64,000 nt of DNA from Amyelois transitella (GCF_032362555.1 NC_083522.1:4318001-4382000); one strand, 5' to 3'; counted from the stretch's first letter, positions 27,901-37,190 are shown. Notes: generated by a model from the letters alone, not told the origin. Numbers and translations: made by a program.

Positions 27901-30900
27901 TCGTAAAAGAAAACACGACTTGTCTATTATCAAAATCCATTGACTCTAAACTCTTTTCAACTCTTGGCACTTTAGCTCTTCCCACTTCTAATGCTAAAGG
28001 ATTCAACGATACATTTGGCTTATAATGTCTGAAATAAAATTCGGTTTTAGTTTCGACTATGCCCAATCGCACTCCGACCTTTTTTGCTAATTCTAGTCTA
28101 TGGGCAGGTGAAGCTACGGAGCATGTGAATATATCAAAGGCATCTTGGAGAACTTTCGTAGCTGAGTCTGGACTTGAGACTTCGAAACCAATGACAGCCC
28201 TTGAACACCACTTCATCAAATCTCTTGTTGATATCAATCTTGATCCCCGTATTACTGTTATATTATTATCATTGTCAGTATCACGATTTTCGGTCGTATG
28301 TAGTGAGGTGTCATGGCTGCCTACGGAAAACATCATGAAGACTTCTATCATCTTTGAGCTGATCGTGGAAAGACTAGGGTATTGTGTTTGTATGATTTCT
28401 ACCAGCTCCGATCTAGATAAAGGTTCAACATTTATTTGCGTTAGATGTTTTTGTAGAAGGGTACTGGAATTAGACATTTTCTTTTGAAAGCCGTAGTTGG
28501 TCATTATTGTCCTAGAACAAAAGCGTAATAGTACAGTAGCCATAACAGACAAGAGTGCAAATTCACTATACAAATTAATTTAAATTATAACAAAATTTCG
28601 TGATAATGCATAACCAAGTCATTTATTGCATTCAGGATGACATAGTAACATGTCATCATCCTCCGCTCGAACGTGAAACGTGACAGCATTAGTTTTTGAT
28701 AAAAACGAGCGGCGTAGCGCGTGCGATGCTCTTGGATAAAGGTTTAAACACCTACCCCCGTAGCTCAGATGGTTTAAGAAAACCAAGATTCAGAAGTAGG
28801 TAAGTCACAGTACTTATTACTTTAGTCGTCTCCAACGACATTCACGGAAAATCACTAATTTAATTCGCAAAATAAATTTAATACAATTTCCTACCTTTGA
28901 GTGACAAAAAGTTGGAATCCAGGAGTGACAGGCAAGGCATCCCGATATCCGGGAACACACAGGGTGTTTCTTTCTAGGAGCGAACTCAACGTCGAAGCCA
29001 CGTCCAGCGCGGCGCAATCGATGTCTTCTAACAACAACCAGTGGCCGTTCTGTACTGCCTGTTAATAGAAAAAAGTAAATGCGGGTCAATTGATTGGTAC
29101 GTGTGATTATTACATGACCGAAATAAAAATCGAATTATAAACATAAGTATTGTTTTTTGTGTTCTTTCTTAAAATAATTGCCAATACTTTTCCCGCTTTC
29201 TTTGACCACCGTGGGCGCCGCCCTTCTTTATTGCTACCAGATAAGGAGTTCGCCGGCCGCGACAGTGCGCTGACGTATTAAACCTTATTACTAGCACATA
29301 AGGTTTTTGTTTCGGCGGAATTTAGAGGGGTGAATTCACCCCGGAGTTCTAGAAATTCGTTTTGTAATATCAATATGATTGTATAAAAAAAGTAATTACC
29401 TCTGTTAACACACCCGGCCGCCATACAAACTCTCCAGGCACATCGGTACACTGATGAGAACCCAACAACATACGGGAGTCAGTCTGATCTCCCAGTTGCA
29501 CCTTCTTAAAGGCTGTCCCTTTTCGGCCGGTTATTGCAGCCAAATGCTCAACTAGCGATGTCTTCCCTGACCCCACTGGTCCCATAAGGCAAAGTGCTTT
29601 GCCTAAAATATTGAGATAATTTTTTTTTGGTAATCTTAGACTTTATTAATCAATCTATTTACAAATAATAATAATAAGAGCTCCTGTATACTATGCTGAA
29701 CAATCACAAATGTGAAGCTGCCCTAATAGACTTTTCGTAATTCATATTTTAGTATCTATCAGAAATTTGGACTTTGACAATAACATATCAATTGAGATTC
29801 TTCTTAAATACTGTATTAAGTCAGTTGATCTGTTTAAACTGCAGTACAAACAATATAAAAGCAAGAAGCCTTAAAAATAACTTTTACAACCTTGAACTTT
29901 AATGTAAAAATATATTGAAATTTTACCTGAAGCAACAGCCAAAGCCAGACTTCTCAGATTATTGACAGTAGATTTGACAGGAACCAGTTTTCCACTTTGT
30001 ACATGATTTTTGTTATGTACAGGAAGCAGTATACCATCAATATTTACTACATTATTTGAGCTGAGGTTTTCATTAGGAATAATTTCTTCTATGGCATATA
30101 CATCATCAGGTTTTGTAGTCATACAGTCAATTGTTTCTTCAAGAGGCACATTTAAGATATGAGACAGTTTTTTTGATTGAATTTCAGTCATATTTGTCAG
30201 TATCACCATGCATTCCTTCACCATCCTGTTAAAAATCAATGAAATATATATACTTCTGGTCTTGTAACTAGCAAAGGTAGAACACATTTTACAGGTACAA
30301 CTTTGGTAAAAAGAGAACTGCGATATCCCTACATTGATTAAACATGTTAAGTGTAACAATCACTATCCTGACAACTGCATCAAAATCAGTTCAGCGAAAC
30401 GCGAGATAATTGTGGACAATCATACCTGTCAAACCACCACTGTGAGAACCACCTTTATTTAAGGTGGTTAAAAATAGACCCCATTACTCACCATCTTACA
30501 TGGGCTTTTTCATGACTACTAAAATTGCTGATAAATTTGGCCCAATCCCATTTTGAAGATAGCTCATTGGGCAATTTACTCAGAAATGCATAACAGCATT
30601 TTACTATTTGTTCATCCGTAATTTTATGCCTACAATCATGGAGTCTTCGCTTCTTTGGGGCAACATTGTAGGAGTCCTCATGGTGGAAAAATACCTCAAA
30701 TGGCGGTACTGGATTCACTTCAAAATATTTGAGTGCATATCTGTAAAAGTTTACACAAAAATTAAATAATTTAATCTTAGAAATCCACATTAAAATGTTC
30801 AGAATTTAAAGTTAATGGTAAATTGTACTATGTGTAATATGTATTTTACTCTGGCAAGGGATATGAATGAATATGTCTATCTGAATATATACCTGACTAT

Positions 30901-32334
30901 CTGAATGAATGAATAAATGACATTTTATGTCCCATTATTTGATTCTTTAGCTTTTAATAAGAAAATTAACCTCTCAGCTGCTGTGGCGCACATATGCGCC
31001 AACTGTCCGAGACAACTTAAAACTCGATTTTAAGCTTAAAGTCCATATAGTTATGGTTTAAAATTGTTTAAATTACATCTCAAACATACTCAGCAACCAC
31101 AGACAACAGAAATTAATCTGTTTCTTTAAAATAAAAATTGTTGAAAATCAGTTCAAAACAGACCCCTGTTTCAAAAGTGCGTGACCTTGAGAGATTTATT
31201 TTGAAAAATATTTTATTTTTTAAAGAAATAATATGATTTAATTGCAAAAACGTTGTTATTTATTAAAAAAATAAGATAAATATGAAGTTTATCTTGATAA
31301 TATAATACCTAAAAACTAATTTTATGTGGTTATAATGTGGAAATAAAGACAACTATAGATCGCGCAAGTGTTTTTGTTGAATGTTGTAACTAAAGGTCTA
31401 ATAAAGTAAAATGAAATTAATTTATTTGCTATAATATGGTGTTATAATATTCAATACATATCAAGCTTTGACTGTACAAAAGTATTTTATTAACTTCAAA
31501 GCAAATATTCCTATATTTTTATCAAATTTTGAAACAAGTCGATCAATCAAATTTTTCGTTCAAATCCGCCGCAGTTCTAGCGTCTCGGTGTTACGGGCGC
31601 TTAGCATCTGAGAGGTTAAAAAACAACTATATACTTACTGCAATACATCAGGGTGGTCACTCAATGTTGCTAAAATCACAGAATACTCCAGATGGTTTGT
31701 CTTCTCTGTATCATTGCAAGTGTCGTATTTCGGAGTTGAGAACACTGGTTCCAAAGGAATTTTTGAAGATACTAATGCCAGTAGAATACTGGATAAATAC
31801 TTTTTAAAAAGTAGAGCATTATCTACATTTAATATATGTTGCGATAACAACTGAATTGCTCTTGGGGTGTCGATCGAACTGTCACATATTTTTTTCTGAA
31901 AATGTATTATTAGTTAAAACTATATTTGGAAAGGAGATAAACTGGCAACTGAAAATCATCATACTAGGAGTCCAGGTTGTTTCCTCCCAGATAACTTTTG
32001 GTGCATTTATGAGTATGATGCAGTAGTGGAACGGCTAGAAGCGACTGCCGTCTGATTTTCATACCCATGTTTAAAGGAGAACCTAATCAGTTTGGACAAT
32101 GGTTAAAGATATTTCCATCTCTTAATGAATGCTTTTTATCTATGAGAATCGCTCATGTATAACACTATGATAACACCAAAAGTTAATTTCTTCTATGATT
32201 AAAAGCAAATTTAGATTTAATACAAACGAGGAAAAGGTAAAGTTACTAACTCCAACATCAAAACACGTTTCCTTCAATTCCAAGTCAGTTGATTCAGCGC
32301 CTATCTGAAGCACTGCATCCTTAAGTGATTTCAT
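998..32334 (-). CDS. MDN1: Midasin (MDN1/Rea1), complete, 41 exons, 5349 aa
   Basis: Midasin is a dynein-like AAA+ ATPase that works on nucleolar and nucleoplasmic pre-60S ribosomes. Its MIDAS domain grips UBL-domain assembly factors (Ytm1/WDR12 and Rsa4/NLE1 in yeast and mammals) and ATP hydrolysis pulls them off. I joined 41 exons with GT-AG borders and matching phases. The sum is 16,050 nt including the stop, close to the usual family length of about 5,000-5,600 aa. Order: N-terminal region, six AAA modules (about residues 300-2320), helical linker (to about 4430), D/E-rich region (4430-5030), C-terminal VWA/MIDAS domain. The start is supported by an in-frame TAG five codons upstream. The C-terminus, with a DSIMDIRRP start and a LRQWFEL ending, is typical of the family. 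Exon coordinates are in the five block entries below. No frameshift or internal stop was seen in the joined frame. Single-base exon limits are by eye and could shift at a few borders. Confidence 0.96.
1430..1560. repeat. Fragment of a diverged interspersed repeat
   Basis: Lies in the last MDN1 intron (1184-1701). The stretch around TTTTCACAAAATTTGGCACAGAACCTTCGAGAG resembles text I associate with abundant lepidopteran interspersed repeats. No termini or target duplication can be seen, so family assignment is open. Confidence 0.35.
2257..2502 (-). pseudogene. Decayed partial copy of MDN1 exon 39 (MIDAS exon)
   Basis: The intron after exon 39 contains a diverged tandem copy of the 3' part of that exon plus its splice donor and the start of its intron. 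Positions 2257-2298 match 2518-2560 and positions 2384-2502 match about 2567-2695; the copy has about 85 bases between the two blocks where the original has only a few. Read in the frame of the true exon, the copy gives SIVIAVNDFSSMAD, so the first Asp of DxSxS is Asn. It then shifts frame through a missing base (TTAGAAGC for AATAGAAGC) and meets a stop soon after. The donor CAG|GTGAGAT is preserved. It cannot encode a working MIDAS site. Confidence 0.8.
3231..3257 (+). repeat. (CTTT)n microsatellite
   Basis: A run of T followed by about five CTTT units in the MDN1 intron 2760-3355. The rest of that intron holds nothing I recognise. Confidence 0.9.
5132..5230. repeat. Two adjacent perfect palindromes (9-bp and 33-bp arms)
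   Basis: Positions 5163-5195 and 5198-5230 are exact reverse complements (33 bp each) around a CC centre. Eleven bases to the left, 5132-5140 and 5143-5151 form a 9-bp perfect palindrome, also centred on CC. ACCGGT-containing words (ATACCGGTAT, AGTACCGGTACT) occur three times within 5010-5245. The block lies in the MDN1 intron 4676-5275. It may be a small foldback (MITE-like) element; no clear target duplication is visible. Confidence 0.9.
5620..5695 (-). pseudogene. Decayed partial copy of MDN1 exon 34
   Basis: About 75 bases here align with 5784-5860 inside the real exon 34 (5725-5899), sharing for example TTTGTTTCTCGCCACGATG apart from one base near its start. By eye identity is around 80%, with substitutions spread along the match. 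The copy lies about 30 bases beyond the donor, in the downstream intron, and has no acceptor or donor placed to make an exon. It is a relic of a small local duplication. Confidence 0.7.
6735..7025 (+). repeat. SINE-like lepidopteran interspersed repeat
   Basis: Fills most of the MDN1 intron 6520-7087. Marker blocks include GAAGATGAGCCCGGGGCA, TTTACACGAAGCGACTCC and TCCTCACGATGTTTCCCTCA. A diverged copy of the same family lies in opposite orientation at about 9440-9530, and a shorter piece at about 15790-15840. I recognise it as a repeat type common in moth genomes but cannot name it with confidence. Confidence 0.6.
7795..7985 (+). mobile_element. Helitron-like non-autonomous repeat fragment
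   Basis: Begins ATCACTACATAGTATAAAAC and ends CGAAGCCGGGGCGGGTCGCTAG, a GC-rich terminus followed by CTAG as in Helitron 3' ends. The first about 130 bases match, in opposite orientation, the repeat at 47877-48173. Lies in the MDN1 intron 7778-8338. The superfamily is inferred from the terminus and not from a replicase gene. Confidence 0.5.
8088..8200 (+). repeat. Fragment of the TATG-tailed SINE
   Basis: Contains CAAGACTGTTGGCTCTGTTTA preceded by a TTCCATCATAAAG-like block. This is the 3' half of the SINE family whose most complete copy is at 40109-40378. The simple-repeat tail is missing. Lies in the same MDN1 intron as the Helitron-like fragment. Confidence 0.6.
9345..9535. repeat. Nested SINE fragments in MDN1 intron
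   Basis: The first part (about 9348-9425) is a worn piece of the TATG-tailed SINE, with CTTTCCTATGGATATCGT standing for CTTTCCCATGGATGTCGT. The second part (about 9440-9530) is the reverse complement of the repeat at 6735-7025. Together with short sequence they fill the intron 9273-9667. Confidence 0.5.
9880..10050 (+). repeat. tRNA-derived SINE
   Basis: A tRNA-like head with a B-box-type block GGTTCGAATCCCGGCC at about 9929-9946, followed by an AT-rich body (TTTATTTATATATGTATTTA and onward). The tRNA-like part does not fold into a complete cloverleaf, so it is a SINE and not a tRNA gene. Lies in the MDN1 intron 9795-10318. Confidence 0.6.
12989..13028 (-). pseudogene. Short decayed copy of MDN1 exon 23 donor end
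   Basis: About 40 bases match the 3' end of exon 23 and its donor (13094-13134), with shared blocks ATACCT, AATGATCC, AAATG and GTGCTC in the same order and spacing. The copy sits about 70 bases downstream in the following intron. It is short and could be missed or doubted alone, but it repeats the arrangement seen at exons 22, 34 and 39. Confidence 0.5.
13631..13722 (-). pseudogene. Decayed partial copy of MDN1 exon 22 acceptor region
   Basis: These bases align with about 13849-13942, which covers the first part of exon 22, its splice acceptor and the adjoining upstream intron. Shared stretches include CACTAAGCA, CAGGAGA and ACAAATGAAAT, and the order of all blocks is kept. The copy lies in the intron directly downstream of exon 22 and ends close to the exon's donor. 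Diverged by roughly a fifth to a quarter by eye; the coding frame is not kept. Confidence 0.65.
17225..17410 (-). repeat. tRNA-derived SINE, minus orientation
   Basis: Reading the minus strand, a tRNA-like segment (about 17325-17395) has A-box-like and B-box-like blocks; on the plus strand the block is CTGGGATTCGAACACGTGACC. It is followed by a body with TCCATTCGGAGAAAGTTCC on the plus strand. Lies in the MDN1 intron 16894-17504, and open frames running through it are read-through of the repeat. Confidence 0.6.
21887..26026 (-). other. MDN1: MDN1 exons 9-10: AAA3 to AAA6
   Basis: Exon 9 is 23731-26026 and exon 10 is 21887-23624. Walker A motifs seen: AAA3 GDTSVGKTSL (near residue 1052), AAA4 GETGCGKTTIC (near 1362), AAA5 GNPGVGKTSLV (near 1711) and AAA6 GPTATGKSSIV (near 2026). 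Walker B motifs: AAA3 WIILDELNLAP, AAA4 MFLADEISLAD, AAA5 WILLDELNLAP. AAA6 reads SWLLLDNVNLTS, lacking the catalytic glutamate, which agrees with my recollection of other midasins and suggests AAA6 binds but does not hydrolyse ATP. The 106-nt intron separating these exons splits AAA5 between its Walker A and Walker B motifs; the join reads SDQT-DITDLFGTDLP. Confidence 0.95.
26544..26603. repeat. Perfect 27-bp inverted repeat with 6-base loop
   Basis: 26544-26570 and 26577-26603 are exact reverse complements around TGAATA. Lies in the MDN1 intron 26464-27003, directly next to an AT-rich TATATTA microsatellite (about 26603-26646). It could be a foldback element or a strong RNA hairpin in the pre-mRNA. 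Confidence 0.9.
30970..31615. mobile_element. piggyBac-type MITE (TTAA target duplication)
   Basis: A 646-bp AT-rich element flanked by TTAA at 30966-30969 and 31616-31619. Terminal inverted repeats start CCTCTCAG and match over 13 bases with one mismatch. The left subterminal part holds GCGCACATATGCGC and the right one is also GC-rich. No transposase ORF is present, so it is non-autonomous. TTAA targeting and CC-starting termini point to the piggyBac superfamily. Lies in the MDN1 intron 30741-31638. Confidence 0.7.
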
Positions 32335-33422
32335 TTTTATTAATAACTAGATTTCATATTAATAAGCAGAAAAAACAGTTGAAATAAAAACCGGCCTCGT
32401 GTATGCATGCAATATTTACATGAGAACAACACACGGCAACACGTGAAACACGAGTTCAATTGACACTGACTTTACTTTATGACATTGATATTTATGACAT
32501 AAATAACATTGATTAGTTTACTCAGTCACACACACCAAATTTTTTTCAAATATTATTTATTATTTTATTTCCCTTTTTTTTATTGTATTTAGTTCTAGTT
32601 TATTATAATGAGTATGTTATGATATTATTGTTAGGATATGATTTAAAAAGGGATACACAAACTCTTTAGTGGAATATAGGAATACAGAAAAAAATATAAT
32701 ATAGATTAGAAACCTCTTTCCACTTGCCACAATCTTTGCATATTTCCTTCGCTTCATAACTCTCATTGAAGAAAGAGATAGTCTCTGCCTACCCCTCCGG
32801 GAAAGAGGCATGATTTTATGTATGTATGTATGTAGATTAGAAAAGATAATCTCATGGGGCGCGGCCAAAGAACCAATGTTAAGGCTTAAAAGTCTTAACT
32901 GGGCAAAGTTTAATACCTAGATTAACGGAAACTGCGTAAGTACCACAGATTTGAAACTTATTTTATGTCTTAACTTATTTTTATGACTTTGGTAAGTACT
33001 ATCAATAAAAGTCTTTTTTTGAGTATTCATAATAATATGCCTAAGTGTAGATAGATATCTTGGTCTTAAAGTTGGGAATTGAGCGAAGTTATATATTCAC
33101 AACTTTTTACAAGCATAGCAAATAAGCGGCGCCCAATTTATTTGTACTTCAATTAACTAACATTTAAGAATGAAATGTTATGAAAGAAAATCGTTCAACA
33201 AAACAAAGTAAGAACGTCATACTCAAAAAAACTTTTGAATAAGTAATTAGTAATCTTGTGCGGAGCAGTATGATATCTTTATTTTAATTTTAATGTTTTA
33301 TATTAAACATTGTAATAAGTTATTATAAATTTTATTGCAATTTGAAGGGGACTGTTTTGTAATATTCTCGATGGTAGTAAATATAAATTATTCTTCCTTC
33401 GTGTGTTAAGGGAATGAGTATG
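32335..33422. promoter_or_regulatory. MDN1 side of the MDN1/FIRRM head-to-head upstream region
   Basis: The MDN1 start codon (32332-32334) and the FIRRM start codon (37799-37801) point away from each other. Without the retrotransposon, about 1.56 kb would separate them. This part must contain the MDN1 promoter and 5' UTR. About 32700-32835 contains a worn repeat with an ATGT microsatellite tail. No clear TATA box or initiator could be chosen. Confidence 0.45.
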
Positions 33423-33427
33423 ATCTA
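33423..33427. repeat. Target-site duplication, left copy (ATCTA)
   Basis: Five bases directly next to the left LTR, repeated exactly at 37318-37322 on the other side of the element. This marks the integration point. Confidence 0.9.
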
Positions 33428-33538
33428 TGTAATAATAATGCAAAACCAAATGTATTGGTTTTATTCTAGTTAAAACACAACTATGACAGTAACAATAAAG
33501 ACAAGATTATTTTTTAAAATATCATAGATAACATGTCA
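33428..33538 (-). repeat. 3' LTR (111 bp)
   Basis: Identical by eye to 37207-37317. In element orientation it starts TGACATG and ends TTATTACA. It contains an AT-rich TATA-like stretch, an AATAAA polyadenylation hexamer and the 15-nt segment complementary to the leader. Its first three bases (TGA at 33536-33538) are also the stop codon of the element's ORF. Confidence 0.95.
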
Positions 33539-36500
33539 TTCTCCCCCCCTTAAATAATCCCTTAAATAAGCTGGTGGTCTGCGATCTCTACTGGAACGGC
33601 GTAGAACAGGTTCTTCGGACTCGGCTGCCCGTCCTTCATTTGACACGTCAGGTTCCACAGTGTCATTTATAGTTCCCTGGACATCCGGCTCCATATCAGC
33701 ACTTTCTTCACTCTCCCGATTAAGTTGCGGCAAAGGAGCTAAATGTTTATTAGAAACTACTGTTTCACGACCATCAGGAAGCTTGACATATGAATACATG
33801 GGATTAGGTTGTAATAATTCCACTTCATCAACTAATGGGTCATATTTAGAATTTCTTACGTGTCGTTTAAGTAGTATAGGTCCTGGAGTAAGTAACCACG
33901 TTGGCATAGATTGTCCATTTAATGATCGTCTAGGATGATGAAACATACGTTCATGAGGGGTTGCATTGGTACTTGTACATAACAACGAGCGTATTGAGTG
34001 AAGAGCAAAAGGCAAAACTTTTTCCCATTCTTCGATTCGCATACTTTTGGACCGAATGCTTAGTTGAATACTCTTCCATAATGTTCCATTTAGTCTTTCT
34101 ATTTGTCCGTTACCTTCTGGATTGTAGGGAGAGCTTCTGCTAGTAGCTATTCCAAGGGAATGAAGAAATTGTTGGACTTCTTCTGATAAAAATGATGTTC
34201 CTCTGTCAGAGTGAATATATTGTGGTATACCAAATAGATAAAAGATATCTTTCAGACAATGAACAACAGTTGAAGCAGTCATATCTTTACATGGATAAGC
34301 GAAGGGAAATCTAGAGTATTCGTCGATTACTGTTAATATATAACGATTAGTAGTGTTACTTGGCACAGGCCCTTTGAAATCTATATTAAGTCTTTCAAAA
34401 CACGAAGTTGCTTTTATGAGATGGCCGTGTGTCTGACCAAATCTTGGTTTTATTTCTGAACAAATAGGGCAAGACGAAACCATGGATCTTATTTCATTAA
34501 TCGAATATGGCAGATTCTTTTGACGTACCCAATGTGCCATTCTCACTATTCCAGGATGGCACAAAGCATCGTGTATTTCATAAAGTTTATTTGTAGATAT
34601 ACTAGCGCTTATTCTAGACAAAGCATCAGCAGTGAAATTTTCTTTCCCTGGTCTATATATAATGTCGTATTTATAACACGACAACTCAAGGCGCCATCGT
34701 TCAACTTTCTCGTTTTTAACTTTGCTTGTATGATTTTGATTCAGCATAAATGAAACTGACTGTTGATCGGTGATGAGAAGAAAATGTCGACCCAAGAGAT
34801 AGTGTCGCCACTTGCGTAAAGATTCTACAATTGCGTAAGCTTCTTTTTCAATAGCAGAGTGACGGCGTTCTGAATCGGAAAGACTTCTAGAAAAAAATGC
34901 CACTGGTCTTCCATTTTGTGTAAGAGATGCTGCAATTGTATGCTCAGAAGCATCAGTTTCAACGACGAATCTTTCTTCATTGTCTATTGCAGTCAAACAT
35001 GACTTAGCAATAGTAGATTTAAGAGAATTAAAACTAGAAATAGCTGTTTCATCGAGTGGAAAGCTTTTGCTTGAGATTAAAGGCCTTACCTTTTCAGAAA
35101 AATTTTGTACCCATTTTGAATAATGCGCAAAAAGCCCGAGAGTTCTTTTCAGTGAAGGTCCATCTGATGGGACTGGTAAGTCAAGAAGTGGCTTAAGACG
35201 AGTTGAATCTGGTTTAATAGTGTTATTATGAACATTATAACCAAGTAAATTTATAGAGCTAGAAGAAAAGGTACATTTGTCTTTGTTAAGTGTCAAACTG
35301 TATTTCTCGGCTGCCATCATAAATCTTTCCAAATTTTTGTCATGATCGTCTTTTGTTTTGCCGCATACGGTAATATCATCTAAATAAGCAAATGTGCCGT
35401 TAAGTTTCTCTGACTCTATTATAAATTGCAGTGTACGTTGAAAAGCAGCTACGCCATTGGTTACTCCAAATGGAATGCGAGTAAACTGATATAAATTACC
35501 ACATGCTTCGAATGCTGTATACTTTTTTTCTTTTTCTAATATTGGAATTTGGTGGTAAGCACTTTTCAAATCAATTTGACTAAAATAATTGTATTTAGCT
35601 ACATTAGCAACTACCAGTTCTATGCTAGGCAGTGGATGAGCATCAAGTTCTGTATATTTGTTAATAGTTCGCGAATAATCAATAACCACGCGGCGCCGGT
35701 GATGATCTCCCCCAATAATTATTACTTGTGCCCTCCAAGGAGATACAGATGGTTCAATCACTCCATCTTGTAAAAGATTATGTATCTCTTGTCTTATAAA
35801 AGTTTCTTCATCAGTGCTATAGCGTCTCGACCGGACTGCTATTGGTTTTATGTTAGGAGATAAATTTGTAAAAACAGACACAGCTGGAACAGTTGCTTGC
35901 ATGACATTGCAGATTTGAAGGCTTTCTCTTTTTCCACCAAAATGTAATTCTACTGACGAATGATCCTTAAGAACATCATGTCCAATAATTACATCAGAAC
36001 ATAAGTTATTTACAATAAGTAATGGTATGTTTTTGTACGTACAGTTATTCAGTCGAATAGTAGGATAGCAGATACCATCTACATGTGATACATGATTCAA
36101 TGATGCCAGTGTAATCGTTTGATGGCATGGTTTAATTTTGAGATTCATAGCTTGCACCAGATTACGATCAATAAAGCTCACGGAACTGCCAGTGTCAATA
36201 AGTGCATCAGCTCTTGTATCATTGACAAATATAGTAATTGTAGCTTTTCGTAAATTAGACGGAGAAGCAGCTATTATTCCAGACATATTGTTCTCAATTT
36301 CAGTTTCTACGGAATTTATAGTTGGTCTACTTCTACATACATTAGCGAAATGACCTTTCTTAGAACATAATTGGCAACAGGAATTAAAAGCAGGACATTT
36401 GTTCCTTTGATGTACATTTCCTCCACAGAAAAAACATTTTCGCTGAGAATAATAATTTTTCTTAGTTTCATTTCTGTTTTGTACTAAGTCTATAGTGTTT

Positions 36501-37096
36501 TTAGACATATTGAGAGCATTAAGAGTCGTTGGAGTTGAATAAGATTTCGTGTTATTTATTGCTGTTTCAAGCGAAATTGCTACATTAAGTGCTTCGTCTA
36601 AAGTAAGTGATAAATGCTCAAGGAGTCTTTCACGTATCTGTTGAGATTGAATACCTAAGATAAATGCGTCACGAATATATTCATTTCTATATTCTTCAGC
36701 TGATACTTCTCTAAAATTACAATTATGAGATAACAGTTTGAGTGCTTGTACATATTCTGAAATACTTTCACTTATTTGTTGTTTTCTTATAGTAAGAGAA
36801 TGTCGAGCATGTATTTCATTTTGTGGTTTTATGTAAATATTATTTAGTGCTTCTATAGCTTTAGTATAGGTTTGGTATTCTTTTATATATGAATATACAG
36901 TTGGCGAAAGATGGTTGACTAAGAGTTTTAATTTGAGTGATTCGTCTTTAAATTCTGATAATTCTTCAGATAAGAAATTTATAAAAGTATACCGCCAGTG
37001 AGTCCAACGAAGATCAGCTCCACATATATTAGGTTCCACATCAAAACGTTCTGGACGCAAATACCGTGCGATATTTCCTGTGGAAGTGGTAGCCAT
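33536..37096 (-). CDS. Retrotransposon gag-pol polyprotein, 1186 aa
   Basis: One continuous frame encodes a Gag-like region (about 1-215), two CCHC zinc knuckles of spacing C-x2-C-x4-H-x4-C (about 219-255), and an aspartic protease with ALIDTGSSVSF (about 300). It continues with reverse transcriptase containing FAYLDDITVCG (about 569) and RNase H with ETDASEHTIAAS (about 710). The integrase has an HHCC-type zinc region (CHPG about 845, CPIC about 876) and a DDE triad in IDFKGP, HSDRGT and GQIERLNG (about 905, 961, 998). The C-terminus after integrase is polar and ends with LRGGE encoded by the polypurine tract. Gag and Pol are fused without a frameshift, so their ratio must be set another way. 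The ATG at 37094-37096 lies 110 bases inside the 5' LTR. All catalytic motifs look intact. Confidence 0.95.
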   Translation of the reverse strand: MATTSTGNIARYLRPERFDVEPNICGADLRWTHWRYTFINFLSEELSEFKDESLKLKLLVNHLSPTVYSYIKEYQTYTKAIEALNNIYIKPQNEIHARHSLTIRKQQISESISEYVQALKLLSHNCNFREVSAEEYRNEYIRDAFILGIQSQQIRERLLEHLSLTLDEALNVAISLETAINNTKSYSTPTTLNALNMSKNTIDLVQNRNETKKNYYSQRKCFFCGGNVHQRNKCPAFNSCCQLCSKKGHFANVCRSRPTINSVETEIENNMSGIIAASPSNLRKATITIFVNDTRADALIDTGSSVSFIDRNLVQAMNLKIKPCHQTITLASLNHVSHVDGICYPTIRLNNCTYKNIPLLIVNNLCSDVIIGHDVLKDHSSVELHFGGKRESLQICNVMQATVPAVSVFTNLSPNIKPIAVRSRRYSTDEETFIRQEIHNLLQDGVIEPSVSPWRAQVIIIGGDHHRRRVVIDYSRTINKYTELDAHPLPSIELVVANVAKYNYFSQIDLKSAYHQIPILEKEKKYTAFEACGNLYQFTRIPFGVTNGVAAFQRTLQFIIESEKLNGTFAYLDDITVCGKTKDDHDKNLERFMMAAEKYSLTLNKDKCTFSSSSINLLGYNVHNNTIKPDSTRLKPLLDLPVPSDGPSLKRTLGLFAHYSKWVQNFSEKVRPLISSKSFPLDETAISSFNSLKSTIAKSCLTAIDNEERFVVETDASEHTIAASLTQNGRPVAFFSRSLSDSERRHSAIEKEAYAIVESLRKWRHYLLGRHFLLITDQQSVSFMLNQNHTSKVKNEKVERWRLELSCYKYDIIYRPGKENFTADALSRISASISTNKLYEIHDALCHPGIVRMAHWVRQKNLPYSINEIRSMVSSCPICSEIKPRFGQTHGHLIKATSCFERLNIDFKGPVPSNTTNRYILTVIDEYSRFPFAYPCKDMTASTVVHCLKDIFYLFGIPQYIHSDRGTSFLSEEVQQFLHSLGIATSRSSPYNPEGNGQIERLNGTLWKSIQLSIRSKSMRIEEWEKVLPFALHSIRSLLCTSTNATPHERMFHHPRRSLNGQSMPTWLLTPGPILLKRHVRNSKYDPLVDEVELLQPNPMYSYVKLPDGRETVVSNKHLAPLPQLNRESEESADMEPDVQGTINDTVEPDVSNEGRAAESEEPVLRRSSRDRRPPAYLRDYLRGGE
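33539..33551 (-). other. Polypurine tract (plus-strand primer site)
   Basis: In element orientation AAGGGGGGGAGAA directly abuts the 3' LTR, as required for priming of the second DNA strand. It is also coding: AGG GGG GGA GAA gives RGGE, the last four residues of the polyprotein. Confidence 0.9.
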
Positions 37097-37190
37097 TTTT
37101 TTTTCAAAGAAATTTATTTTATTTTGTAAAATAATGTTTTGCTGATAAAGAATAAATGTGACTAAGCGTCGATATACATTATTGATAAGG

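Larger units (their letters stand above)
26298..32334 (-). other. MDN1: MDN1 exons 1-8: N-terminal region, AAA1 and AAA2
   Basis: Exons in gene order: 32251-32334, 31639-31895, 30492-30740, 29927-30225, 29400-29602, 28895-29058, 27004-28511, 26298-26463. Exons 1-4 encode a helical N-terminal region of about 296 residues. AAA1 has a normal Walker A, GPVGSGKTSL (near residue 304), but its Walker B reads WLLLEDID, an unusual ED rather than DE pair. AAA2 lies in the 1.5-kb exon 7, with Walker A GETGTGKTSS near residue 643 and Walker B WVLLDEINLA. Exon 8 encodes the PHYSLRTLCRAL segment that follows AAA2 in midasins. The start codon is at 32332-32334. Confidence 0.93.

Noticed and set aside
28745-28800. 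Possible tRNA gene (CCCCCGTAGCTCAGATGG)
   Set aside because: It resembles a tRNA or SINE head A box, but no B box or cloverleaf follows. It is at most a short SINE scrap.
33660-36353. Several plus-strand ORFs opposite the retrotransposon polyprotein
   Set aside because: They are antisense shadows of a recognised gag-pol frame.
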